A stretch of 64,000 nucleotides of DNA from Lactobacillus amylovorus DSM 20531. GTDB lineage: Bacteria > Bacillota > Bacilli > Lactobacillales > Lactobacillaceae. Under the pieces are notes generated by a model. It searched no databases and was not told where the DNA came from. It was given only the letters and a program-made list of their open reading frames with translations. The DNA is taken from assembly GCF_002706375.1 (NCBI RefSeq), contig NZ_CP017706.1, forward strand, positions 620,001 through 684,000, read 5' to 3'. Numbering within the stretch: the stretch's first letter is position 1; each line of letters begins with the position of its first letter. Shown piece after piece: positions 8,723-15,587 of this stretch. Position numbers and translations under genes: made by a program.

Positions 8723-9691
8723 TTAATACTTAATAATTAGTGTGGCGGTCGTTAAGCCACCACCAAATCCACTTAAAGCGATAACTTCGCCTGGTTTTAT
8801 TTGCCTTTTTTGCATCATTTCTGCTAGCAAAATTGCTTCACTAGCAGCTGCTGTATTGCCATACTCGTCAATATCAATCGCAAATTTGCTTAATGGCTGT
8901 TTTAACTTTTTAGCTACTTGAGCAATGATTCGGCTGTTTGCTTGATGCAAAAGAAAATAATCGATTTGCTCAAGTTCAACTTGTGCATCTGAGCAAGCTT
9001 TCAGAATTGATCGTGGAACTTCATGTGTGGCAAAGCGATAAACTTCTTGGCCATTCATAGTGAAGGCTGATAATTTTCTCTTATTTTTTAAGACATCATC
9101 AGTAACACCTAAATGACCAGCAACTAATCGATCACCTTTGTTGCCAAAAGTTCGTAAACTTTGCCCTAAAAAGTGTTTCATATTGGTTTGCTCTAATAAA
9201 ACACCACCAGCCCCATCGCCAAATAAAACTGCTGTTGAACGATCCGTCCAATCTAACAGCTTAGATAACACCTCAGCTCCAATCACTATTGCATTTTGCA
9301 AATGATTCGTTAACATCATCCCTCTAGCAAGGCTAACAGCATAAGAAAAACCTGAGCAGGCCGCCGAGATATCAAAGCAAACTGCATTTTCGGCACCGAT
9401 TCTACCTTGAACCATTGCTGCAGTAGCTGGCGTCATATTATCAGGTGACATCGTTGCCACAATGATGAGGTCAATGTCTTGAGCAGATACGCTACTTTTT
9501 TTCAACAGGCCTATCGCTACTTGAGTTGCTAAGTCTGAGGTATTTTCCTTTTGACTAATGTATCGTCTTTTTATACCTGTACGTTTAACAATCCATTCGT
9601 CCGAGGTATCCATGATTTTACTTAAATCATTATTGGTAACAATATGCTCAGGCACAGCAAAATTAGTCGCTACAATTTTTACGTCTTTCAC
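8723..9691 (-). CDS. fabH: 3-oxoacyl-[acyl-carrier-protein] synthase III
   Basis: Starts fatty-acid synthesis by condensing acetyl-CoA with malonyl-ACP. The 322-residue thiolase-fold protein shows the full KAS III catalytic triad: Cys112 in FDISAACSGFSYA, His in LLHQANSRI and Asn in EYGNTAAASE. The C-terminal SGFGGGLTTATLI motif is also typical. It is the second gene after the operon promoter. Confidence 0.96.
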   Translation of the reverse strand: MKDVKIVATNFAVPEHIVTNNDLSKIMDTSDEWIVKRTGIKRRYISQKENTSDLATQVAIGLLKKSSVSAQDIDLIIVATMSPDNMTPATAAMVQGRIGAENAVCFDISAACSGFSYAVSLARGMMLTNHLQNAIVIGAEVLSKLLDWTDRSTAVLFGDGAGGVLLEQTNMKHFLGQSLRTFGNKGDRLVAGHLGVTDDVLKNKRKLSAFTMNGQEVYRFATHEVPRSILKACSDAQVELEQIDYFLLHQANSRIIAQVAKKLKQPLSKFAIDIDEYGNTAAASEAILLAEMMQKRQIKPGEVIALSGFGGGLTTATLIIKY

Positions 9692-9693
9692 TT

Positions 9694-10089
9694 TTATTCT
9701 GTCCTAAAACTCAAATCTGCTGTACAAGCTTTTTTCTCAGCAATTAAAACCTCTGCTTGGCAAGAATATTTTTCCTTAGCAATAACTTTGATCGTCAATT
9801 GCATCCCTGGTTTAACCATTTCACGGAAACGTCCGCGCTTAACCTGAGTAAGAACCAAATCTGGCTCATCCCACATTAACTTGGCTGCTTCCACCATTGA
9901 TTCAATTAAAAGTACTCCTGGCATCACTGGATTATTAGGAAAATGTCCTTGAAAGTAGATTTCATTAGCACTAACACTCTTTTGAGCAATGATTTGCTTG
10001 TCTTTATCCAAAACAACAACTTGGTCCAGTAGCATCAAAGATGGCTGACAATCTAACTTACTTTGAATTTCAGCAGCATTAATTGGCAT
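9694..10089 (-). CDS. fabZ: 3-hydroxyacyl-ACP dehydratase FabZ1 (catalytically complete)
   Basis: First gene of the fatty-acid operon, 131 residues. It keeps the full catalytic motif Y-F-Q-G-H-F-P-N-N-P-V-M-P-G with His49 and Glu63, unlike the FabZ2 encoded further down. It is therefore the likely working dehydratase; related FabN proteins of enterococci also isomerise, and the sequence alone does not exclude that here. A Shine-Dalgarno sequence (CGGAGATG) lies before the ATG. The promoter and FabT-like palindromes are directly upstream. Confidence 0.9.
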   Translation of the reverse strand: MPINAAEIQSKLDCQPSLMLLDQVVVLDKDKQIIAQKSVSANEIYFQGHFPNNPVMPGVLLIESMVEAAKLMWDEPDLVLTQVKRGRFREMVKPGMQLTIKVIAKEKYSCQAEVLIAEKKACTADLSFRTE

Positions 10090-10120
10090 AATTTCATCTC
10101 CGTTTTTCTCATTTTATTAT

Positions 10121-10152
10121 AATTAGTATATCTAACTATTTGATATGCAAAT
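10121..10152 (-). promoter_or_regulatory. Two palindromes resembling FabT operators
   Basis: ATTTGATATGCAAAT at 10138-10152 is a perfect interrupted palindrome (ATTTG/CAAAT arms). AATTAGTATATCTAACT at 10121-10137 is a second, imperfect one. Both lie just downstream of the -10 box of the fab operon. FabT of streptococci binds similar TTTGA/TCAAA palindromes, and a fabT gene lies next door, so repression of the operon through these sites is a reasonable inference. Confidence 0.6.
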
Positions 10153-10178
10153 CATATCATTATTCTTTTTATTGTCAA
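10151..10178 (-). promoter_or_regulatory. Promoter of the fatty-acid operon
   Basis: On the minus strand TTGACA (10173-10178) and TATGAT (10151-10156) are separated by 16 nt. This is a near-consensus sigma-A promoter about 60 nt upstream of fabZ1. The FabT-like palindrome overlaps its downstream edge. Confidence 0.7.
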
Positions 10179-10264
10179 CAAATATTAAGCTCATATAGAA
10201 ATCGAGAAATTCGATATTCTTAGTATTGAAAGCCTTTTTATTTAAAAATTATTTTTTCGTGCAT

Positions 10265-10297
10265 TAAAAAAAGCAGGCTGAATCTTCAGTCTGCTTA
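10265..10297 (-). terminator. Terminator of fabT
   Basis: Minus-strand hairpin AAGCAGACTG/CAGCCTGCTT with a T7 tail, between fabT and the fab promoter. It shows that fabT is a separate transcription unit from the operon it probably controls. Confidence 0.8.
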
Positions 10298-10314
10298 GTA
10301 AAGCCAAAATAGTA

Positions 10315-10749
10315 TTAATGTGAGTTCAAAAAATCGTCCAAGTTCTTAAAAGCATGATAAATCGTTTGCAATTCATTTTCATCTAGATTTTGCAAAAAGC
10401 TTTTAACCATACGATTGTGATAAGCATGATATGCACGACATACCACTCTACCCCGCATCGTTAACTTCAAATGAACAACGCGGCGATCTTGTCGGCCACG
10501 AATTCGTTCAACGTAGCCTTTTCTAACTAGTCGATCGACAGTTACTGTCATCGTAGCTCTTGTTAAATGTAATTTTTCTGCTACTTGAGATGTAGTTGGA
10601 CGTTCATACATGGTAATAGCATCAATGGCGTGCAATTCTTTTGGGGTAAGATCATTGAAGCGACTTTTCTTTAATTCTTCTTCAATTCGTTGAATTCCGT
10701 AGTATACATGATATAAAGCATCATTAATTTCCTGGTATAAGTTATTCAT
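10315..10749 (-). CDS. fabT: MarR-family regulator of fatty-acid synthesis (FabT)
   Basis: The 144-residue MarR-type winged-helix protein has a recognition-helix region TTSQVAEKLHLTRATMTVTVDRL and a wing VERIRGRQDRRVVHLKLT. Its position just upstream of the fatty-acid operon, and the operator-like palindromes there, identify it as FabT, which represses fab genes with long-chain acyl-ACP as co-repressor. It has its own terminator. An extended -10-like sequence (TGCTATTAT) lies upstream in the space shared with the divergent rgg gene. Confidence in MarR is very high; FabT rests on context. Confidence 0.88.
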   Translation of the reverse strand: MNNLYQEINDALYHVYYGIQRIEEELKKSRFNDLTPKELHAIDAITMYERPTTSQVAEKLHLTRATMTVTVDRLVRKGYVERIRGRQDRRVVHLKLTMRGRVVCRAYHAYHNRMVKSFLQNLDENELQTIYHAFKNLDDFLNSH

Positions 10750-10896
10750 AAAGATTACCTATCTTCTTAGTTAAGTTCTCAGTAATAATAATAGCATTTT
10801 ATGAACATAACTACATATCTCAGATTTGTTATTATGTATAATAAATATTTCTTATTAAATTATCCCTGATAAAATATCGAAAAAGGAGGTATGCCA

Positions 10897-11709
10897 ATGA
10901 ATATGAAACTTGGAGAATATCTAAGAGAAGAACGAAAGAAATTAGGATTAACGCAACAAGACTTTGTACAAAATATTATTTCCGTTTCTCAATATTCTAG
11001 AGTGGAAAACGGTGAACAAGATTTTAAAGTATCAGATTTTGTTAAACTAATATCCATTAATAATTTAGATATAAATCAATTGATTCAAACTTTTCAAAAT
11101 AATACACAAATAAAACAAACTGTATTAGAAACTTTAGCTCAAGCCTTTTACGATAGAGATTTAACGAAGGTCAAAAAAATAAAAGACTATTTAAAACAAA
11201 GTAGCCTTGATAATTCATTATTGCTTAGAACAGAATTGATTATTTTGACTTTAGAAAATAAAGATATTTCGCATAATAAAAATCTTGAAAGACAATTTTC
11301 AGAAGAATTAAACAAGTTTGACGATTGGACAAATGACAAAGTATTTCTTCAATTATTCGGAAGTTCAATGTTAATTTTCGATATGGATAGATTAAACATT
11401 TATATGAACAAGATTTTGAGTGAGTATACCAACAAAATTTACTCCCTTTCATTTGAAGATCAAAGAAGAATTGCAGGTATTTGTATAAACTATTTAAATC
11501 GTTGTTATTCAGAGAAGAATTTAGTCTTGGTTAATAAATCTATTAATCTTTTAAATAAATTAGCACGAAACCCGGATCTATTAATGTATAGGTTGCTAGG
11601 AAAATACTTTAAATATTTGTTTAATAATGAAAATGTAAAAAAAGATCAAATATTAGATCTTCTAAAAGATGCAGGATACGAAAAATTTACTATAAATCTT
11701 GCCAAGTAA
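10897..11709 (+). CDS. Rgg-like transcriptional regulator of the peptide island
   Basis: The 270-residue protein has an N-terminal XRE-type helix-turn-helix (LGEYLREERKKLGLTQQDF through YSRVENGEQDF, about residues 4-43). The all-helical C-terminal part resembles the TPR-like peptide-binding domain of Rgg/GadR/MutR regulators. Several ATGs are close together; AAGGAGG at 10883-10889 is 7 nt before the ATG at 10897, so I chose that one over 10891. Rgg proteins often sense a short hydrophobic peptide encoded next door and activate a neighbouring operon. Such a peptide follows immediately at 11795. The gene is AT-rich, like the rest of the island and unlike fabT. Confidence 0.85.
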   Translation: MNMKLGEYLREERKKLGLTQQDFVQNIISVSQYSRVENGEQDFKVSDFVKLISINNLDINQLIQTFQNNTQIKQTVLETLAQAFYDRDLTKVKKIKDYLKQSSLDNSLLLRTELIILTLENKDISHNKNLERQFSEELNKFDDWTNDKVFLQLFGSSMLIFDMDRLNIYMNKILSEYTNKIYSLSFEDQRRIAGICINYLNRCYSEKNLVLVNKSINLLNKLARNPDLLMYRLLGKYFKYLFNNENVKKDQILDLLKDAGYEKFTINLAK

Positions 11710-11718
11710 TAAAATTTG

Positions 11719-11763
11719 CAAATTTACAAATTTCAAATTTATTTATTATTTACGTTTTATAAT
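11719..11763 (+). promoter_or_regulatory. Activator-type promoter with three CAAATTT repeats
   Basis: A perfect TATAAT lies at 11758-11763 without a recognisable -35 box. Where the -35 box should be there are three CAAATTT copies at 11719, 11727 and 11734. A good -10, no -35 and iterons directly upstream is what an activator-dependent promoter looks like; Rgg is the obvious candidate. The promoter would drive the short peptide and the operon behind it. Confidence 0.5.
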
Positions 11764-11794
11764 CAGTTTATCTTCTAAAGAAAGGAGAATGGTT

Positions 11795-11830
11795 ATGGTT
11801 ATCGTTGTATTACCAGTTTTAAGTAATTAA
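11795..11830 (+). CDS. Short hydrophobic peptide, candidate Rgg pheromone or leader peptide
   Basis: Tiny reading frame encoding MVIVVLPVLSN (11 residues). An in-frame ATG at 11789 would give MVMVIVVLPVLSN, but the strong Shine-Dalgarno AAAGGAG (11781-11787) is 7 nt from the 11795 ATG and only 1 nt from the other. The gene sits between an Rgg regulator and its likely target operon, the usual place of SHP pheromones. It is shorter than typical streptococcal SHP precursors (about 20 or more residues) and has no charged N terminus, so it could instead be a regulatory leader peptide. Function is inferred from position and hydrophobicity. Confidence 0.55.
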   Translation: MVIVVLPVLSN

Positions 11831-11915
11831 AAAATACCTAAAATTCAATTCATTAAAGCATTGACTAGGTACTCAAGTTAAGAAAAATAATGTTATATAT
11901 TAAAGGAGTATTTAT

Positions 11916-12041
11916 ATGAATAACAACTGTCAAGTATTAAACCCAGATGCTAAATTAGATTTCGAAATTTTGGATCAACTTAAAGAAGCTGGTCACGAAT
12001 TACTTTCTGGTCCAAAACAAAGTTGTAATAATAATTGTTAA
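11916..12041 (+). CDS. Candidate RiPP precursor peptide ending in CNNNC
   Basis: 41-residue peptide with an excellent ribosome-binding site (AAAGGAG at 11903-11909). An acidic, helical, leader-like part (KLDFEILDQLKEAGHELLSG, residues 13-32) is followed by a short tail PKQSCNNNC (residues 33-41) with two cysteines and three asparagines. The N terminus reads MNNNCQ, so N-N-N-C occurs at both ends. The ELLSG boundary resembles leader ends of other modified peptides. It is directly followed by a terminator and then by genes for a carrier protein, an adenylating enzyme and an acyltransferase, which supports a ribosomally made, modified peptide. I know of no described family with this core; cleavage site and modification are unknown. 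Confidence 0.7.
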   Translation: MNNNCQVLNPDAKLDFEILDQLKEAGHELLSGPKQSCNNNC

Positions 12042-12071
12042 TTAAAGAAGGGCTTCGGCCCTTTTTTAATT
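12042..12071 (+). terminator. Hairpin terminator/attenuator between precursor and enzyme genes
   Basis: AAGGGC-TTCG-GCCCTT hairpin followed by T6, with extra A/T pairing outside, starting right after the precursor stop. Placed between precursor and biosynthetic genes, it should give many precursor transcripts and few read-through transcripts, a common arrangement in RiPP operons. Confidence 0.85.
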
Positions 12072-12094
12072 AACAAAACATAGGAGTACTGCTA

Positions 12095-12358
12095 ATGGAT
12101 AAAAAGGAAATAAAAGAAAAAATACTTTTAATTATCAAGAATTATTTAGAAGATAACGGAATTGATGCTCAAGATTTAAATGAAAAATCTAACCTTATGA
12201 AAGATTACGAATTAGACTCTTTAGATTATCTAGAACTATTTGATAATTTAGAAGAAAAACTTGATATTCAAGTTTCTGATAATATGAAAGACTATGATGC
12301 TTTATTATCAGTAGAACAATTAATACAATATGTAATTTCAAACAAAACAAATGTATAG
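12095..12358 (+). CDS. Dedicated acyl carrier protein of the peptide island
   Basis: 87-residue acidic protein with the carrier-protein motif E-L-D-S-L-D-Y-L-E-L-F; Ser42 is the expected phosphopantetheine site. It differs from AcpP of the fatty-acid operon (81 residues, D-A-D-S-L-D-L), so it is not a recent copy. A ribosome-binding site (AGGAG) precedes the ATG. Its end overlaps the start of the adenylating-enzyme gene by 8 nt. With the acyltransferase two genes on, it suggests that an acyl group, or an activated peptide or amino acid, is held as a thioester during biosynthesis. Confidence 0.88.
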   Translation: MDKKEIKEKILLIIKNYLEDNGIDAQDLNEKSNLMKDYELDSLDYLELFDNLEEKLDIQVSDNMKDYDALLSVEQLIQYVISNKTNV

Positions 12359-13409
12359 AATTAAAAAGACTGTTAAATTATTTCAGAATAAAAACAAAAT
12401 TAAGATAATCTTTATGAATACTCATAAAGAAATAAATATTAAATGCACTGAGGTATGTCGCTTTATTTTAAATTTACTTACTTCTGGTATAACAAAATCT
12501 AATTTAATTAATCGAATTAAAAATAACTATCCTCGGGTATCCGACAAAGAAATACAAGACTTTTTTTACTTCTTAATTGAATCTCAAGTGATTGAAAAAG
12601 TTAGAAAAAATAAATATGAAAATTCTATTGTAAGCAGACAAGTCATTTTTTATTCAGATATTGTATCTAACTCAGAAGCTATGCAAGATAAATTAAGTAA
12701 TAAGACGATTTTAATTTTAGGCTTAGGTGGTGTAGGTAGTTGTATTTCATATTTCTTAGCTCAAGCAGGAATAACTCATTTCATACTTGTAGATTCTGAT
12801 ATAGTTGAAAATACTAACCTAGGTAGACAGGCTCTATATTTTAAAGATGACATTGGAAAATATAAAGTTGATGCAATATCCAATAAACTCAAAAAAATAA
12901 ATCCTAATATAGTTGTTGAAAAGCATGTATTTACTATACACAGTAAAAATGATTTTACGAAAATAAATCAAATTCCAGATATTGTAGTTAATTGTCTTGA
13001 TGAACCCAATAGTTATTTTACTGGAAAATGGGTAACTAATTACTACCTCAGTTTAGGTGTACCCATGATAAATGGAATTGGTTACAGAGGAAGAACTATA
13101 AGTTTAGGTCTCACTACGATTCCAGGGAAAACTATTTGCTGGAATTGCGCTAATTTATCATACGGTAGTGAAATCAAAAATTACGTGCCTGTTTTAAATC
13201 ATGATTCACAAGCAGGTGTTACAAGCACTCTGGCTAATTTCATTGCTTCTATTCATGCTCAAGAAGTTATAAATGTTTTATGCAAAGAATTGAATCCTAT
13301 TTTAACTAATAAGATAGGAATAATTGATTTTCTTACTTTAAAAATCAAGTGGATTACGTTGACAATTAATAAAAAAGATTATTGTCCTATTTGTAAAAAG
13401 GGAAACTAA
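12351..13409 (+). CDS. E1/ThiF-like adenylating enzyme, MccB-like, with N-terminal recognition-like domain
   Basis: 352 residues. Residues 1-85 form a small alpha/beta-looking domain in the place of the peptide-recognition (PqqD-like) domain of MccB. Residues 117-352 are a ThiF/MoeB-type domain: GLGGVGS nucleotide loop (124-130), VDSD (147-150), and Asn156, Arg159, Lys172 and Asp217 at the positions of the ATP-handling residues of MoeB-like enzymes. A structural zinc site is formed by C263-x-x-C266 and C345-x-x-C348. Family members adenylate a C-terminal carboxylate; MccB does so on the microcin C peptide. The likely substrate is the 41-residue peptide. No YcaO, lanthionine synthetase or radical SAM gene accompanies it. 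There is no clear ribosome-binding site, so translation is probably coupled to the ACP gene. Confidence 0.85.
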   Translation: MYRIKKTVKLFQNKNKIKIIFMNTHKEINIKCTEVCRFILNLLTSGITKSNLINRIKNNYPRVSDKEIQDFFYFLIESQVIEKVRKNKYENSIVSRQVIFYSDIVSNSEAMQDKLSNKTILILGLGGVGSCISYFLAQAGITHFILVDSDIVENTNLGRQALYFKDDIGKYKVDAISNKLKKINPNIVVEKHVFTIHSKNDFTKINQIPDIVVNCLDEPNSYFTGKWVTNYYLSLGVPMINGIGYRGRTISLGLTTIPGKTICWNCANLSYGSEIKNYVPVLNHDSQAGVTSTLANFIASIHAQEVINVLCKELNPILTNKIGIIDFLTLKIKWITLTINKKDYCPICKKGN

Positions 13410-13412
13410 TAT

Positions 13413-14360
13413 ATGATTAAACAAGCTTTTATTTTCGATTCCTTAATTAAAGATTATAAATTTTATCAAGGTTTATTAAAAGAATATACTGACTATGACA
13501 AACAATTACAGGTTTTCAAAAAAATCAGAGAAGAATCTGTAAATCAAGAAATAGTCAAGAACATACAACTGTATAAAAAACTAATTGATAATATTCTTTT
13601 AACGAATATCAATTCAAGTTCAGAAAGGAAAATTGAAATTATTGAGAAATATTTTACAAGAGATTTTTATAATACTCCTGTATACTATGGCTTTCACCTA
13701 TTTCATTTTTATTCTCCAGATTTTATAAAAGATAATGTCGAAATTATTAATGAAAAAGTCTATTTAGATTCTATAAAAAAATACGGTGCAGTTGTACTTA
13801 ATCCTTTACATAATGATTTATATCAAATATTAACGAATTACATTTCCTTAATAAATAAAAATATAATTTGTTCTTTATATGGATTAGAAACATCTTTAAA
13901 AAAGATAGAAAAAATCAATAAGTTATACACTCCTACTGTTAAGAACATTGAGTATAATTATATAGTTGACAATTACGGTGTTCCATATCCGTTAATATTA
14001 AGAAAAGCATTAAAAGATATTAGCCAAGGCAAAGTGGTAGCAATCCCACCAGAAATTTCAATGGGCTTAGGACCACAACATACTGTAAAATTATTAGGTA
14101 AGGATGTCTCAATGCCATTAGGTAGTTCATGGGTAAGCAACAAAATGCAGGTTCCAATTATAATATTACATACTGAAATGACAGAAAAATATAAAATTAA
14201 GATCACTTTTGAAGATCCGATTTATCCATCTGAAATTCAAAATCGACAAAATATTATTGATGAATCTACACATGTATTTAAAAAAATAGATAAAATCATC
14301 AGAAACAATCCATATTCTTGGTGTGGATATGATACTTTCGACAAAATGATGATAAAGTAA
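13413..14360 (+). CDS. LpxL/HtrB-like acyltransferase of the peptide island
   Basis: 315 residues. The region from about residue 125 to the end resembles bacterial lysophospholipid/lipid A acyltransferases of the LpxL type: GAVVLNPLHNDLYQIL (125-140) in the place of the catalytic-histidine motif, GKVVAIPPEISMGLG (206-220), and KLLGKDVSMPLGSSW (226-240), then the ending NPYSWCGYDTF. The usual H-x4-D/E motif is altered: His133 is followed at +5 by Gln138, with Asp135 at +2. LpxL enzymes take acyl-ACP as donor and the island has its own ACP, so N- or S-acylation of the peptide is plausible. Lactobacilli have no lipid A. Family assignment is from motif reading; the substrate is inferred. Confidence 0.65.
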   Translation: MIKQAFIFDSLIKDYKFYQGLLKEYTDYDKQLQVFKKIREESVNQEIVKNIQLYKKLIDNILLTNINSSSERKIEIIEKYFTRDFYNTPVYYGFHLFHFYSPDFIKDNVEIINEKVYLDSIKKYGAVVLNPLHNDLYQILTNYISLINKNIICSLYGLETSLKKIEKINKLYTPTVKNIEYNYIVDNYGVPYPLILRKALKDISQGKVVAIPPEISMGLGPQHTVKLLGKDVSMPLGSSWVSNKMQVPIIILHTEMTEKYKIKITFEDPIYPSEIQNRQNIIDESTHVFKKIDKIIRNNPYSWCGYDTFDKMMIK

Positions 14361-14366
14361 AAGCCT

Positions 14367-15533
14367 ATGTTAAACAAAAAATCCTATTTTATCTCACGTG
14401 CCGTTGGCGGCATAGCCAATTCACTTTTCAGCATGGTCTTCATCTGGTGGCTACAAACATCCACCAAAAGTTCCTTTGTTGTGGGAATCGCCGAAGCCAT
14501 CTTTTCCACCACAGCTGCCCTTTCCATCTTTTATGGTCCAATTATCGATCGCTATTCATTTAAGAAAACTAGCTATTACTCAATGCTCGTACAAACAGTT
14601 TTCTTATTTGCCACAACCGCTGCAGTTTATCAGTTCAGTAAAAGTTACATTTTAGCGTTAATTTGCGCAGGTGTAGTCTCCATCTGTGATGAATTCTTTA
14701 ATCCAGCGGATCGAGCAATTTTAAAGGAAACGGTAGCTGATGAGCAAGAGTTAAATAATCTAATCTCAAAAGTTAGCAGTATCGATCAGTTCGTAAACAT
14801 TGCTGGAACAGTATTTTCAGGTCTTTTATTAACCTGGTTGATTTCCGCCAATGTAATGTTAATTTGTAGTTTGCTAAGTTTAATCAGTCTTGTATTTTTG
14901 TTCTATGCTTTAAAAGAAGTTAAAAACAGAGTACCACAAGAGGCAAAGCCCAAATACTATAAGCAAATTTTTAGTGGCTATAAGTTTATCAAAAATAACC
15001 AATTTCTAAATCATTATTTTTGGTCTTCAATCCTGTACTCATTTGTAACGCCAGCAATGACAATCTTATTGCCACGAATCGCCCAAAGAAGCGGTAAAGC
15101 CAGCTTCTATAGTATGTTCTACATCTGCTTCATGCTTGGTTTTATCATCGGTGCAACTATTGCAGGTAAATTAACTGTACGAATAAAAACTATTGGTTTT
15201 ACCTGGCTAAGTAGTGCTATTCCCTTAATTTCGATGATCTTCTTCAGTAATAGTTGGCTCATCTTCATGGGACTGATTTTTCTATTTGGTTTGATGACAA
15301 GCATTCATAATATTTTAGCTGAGTCAATGATTCAAATTACCTCAAATGACGAAGTACTTGGACGTGTTTTAACCACTATTCGCACTAGTACCTCTATTGG
15401 TGGACCGATTAGTTCAATTGCAGCTGGTATTTTGCTTGATAATTCTGACGAAACAGTTTTGATCTTGGCCTGCGGATTCATCATTCTTGTTAGTGGATTT
15501 AATATTTTCAGAGCAATTGGTAAAACAGCATAA
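14367..15533 (+). CDS. MFS transporter, possible peptide exporter
   Basis: 388 residues with about 12 membrane segments, of the macrolide-efflux (MefA/MFS_3) type. It starts with RAVGGIANSLFSMVFIWWLQ and has a YGPIIDRYSFKK loop between segments 2 and 3. It begins 7 nt after the acyltransferase stop and shares its terminator, so it is probably co-transcribed and could export the modified peptide. Its base composition is visibly less AT-rich than the preceding genes and it has only a weak ribosome-binding site. It may therefore be an older chromosomal gene next to which the island inserted. Confidence 0.8.
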   Translation: MLNKKSYFISRAVGGIANSLFSMVFIWWLQTSTKSSFVVGIAEAIFSTTAALSIFYGPIIDRYSFKKTSYYSMLVQTVFLFATTAAVYQFSKSYILALICAGVVSICDEFFNPADRAILKETVADEQELNNLISKVSSIDQFVNIAGTVFSGLLLTWLISANVMLICSLLSLISLVFLFYALKEVKNRVPQEAKPKYYKQIFSGYKFIKNNQFLNHYFWSSILYSFVTPAMTILLPRIAQRSGKASFYSMFYICFMLGFIIGATIAGKLTVRIKTIGFTWLSSAIPLISMIFFSNSWLIFMGLIFLFGLMTSIHNILAESMIQITSNDEVLGRVLTTIRTSTSIGGPISSIAAGILLDNSDETVLILACGFIILVSGFNIFRAIGKTA

Positions 15534-15571
15534 AAAAACCACAGAGTCGATTTTTCAACTCTGTGGTTTTT
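15532..15571. terminator. Bidirectional terminator between MFS and cupin genes
   Basis: Long hairpin with AAACCACAGAGT and ACTCTGTGGTTT arms, an A-run before and a T-run after. It serves the convergent MFS (+) and cupin (-) genes. Confidence 0.85.
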
Positions 15572-15587
15572 AAATATCAAAGTGTTT

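Noticed and set aside
11890..11919. Nine-codon frame MLYIKGVFI before the precursor gene
   Set aside because: No ribosome-binding site of its own, and it contains the Shine-Dalgarno of the precursor gene.
12351..13409. Housekeeping MoeB/ThiF for molybdopterin or thiamine synthesis
   Set aside because: It has an extra N-terminal domain, no MoaD/ThiS-like partner, and sits with a precursor-like peptide, ACP and acyltransferase; still the main alternative.
13973..14206. 77-codon minus-strand frame within the acyltransferase gene
   Set aside because: Shadow of the plus-strand gene with no ribosome-binding site or recognisable family.
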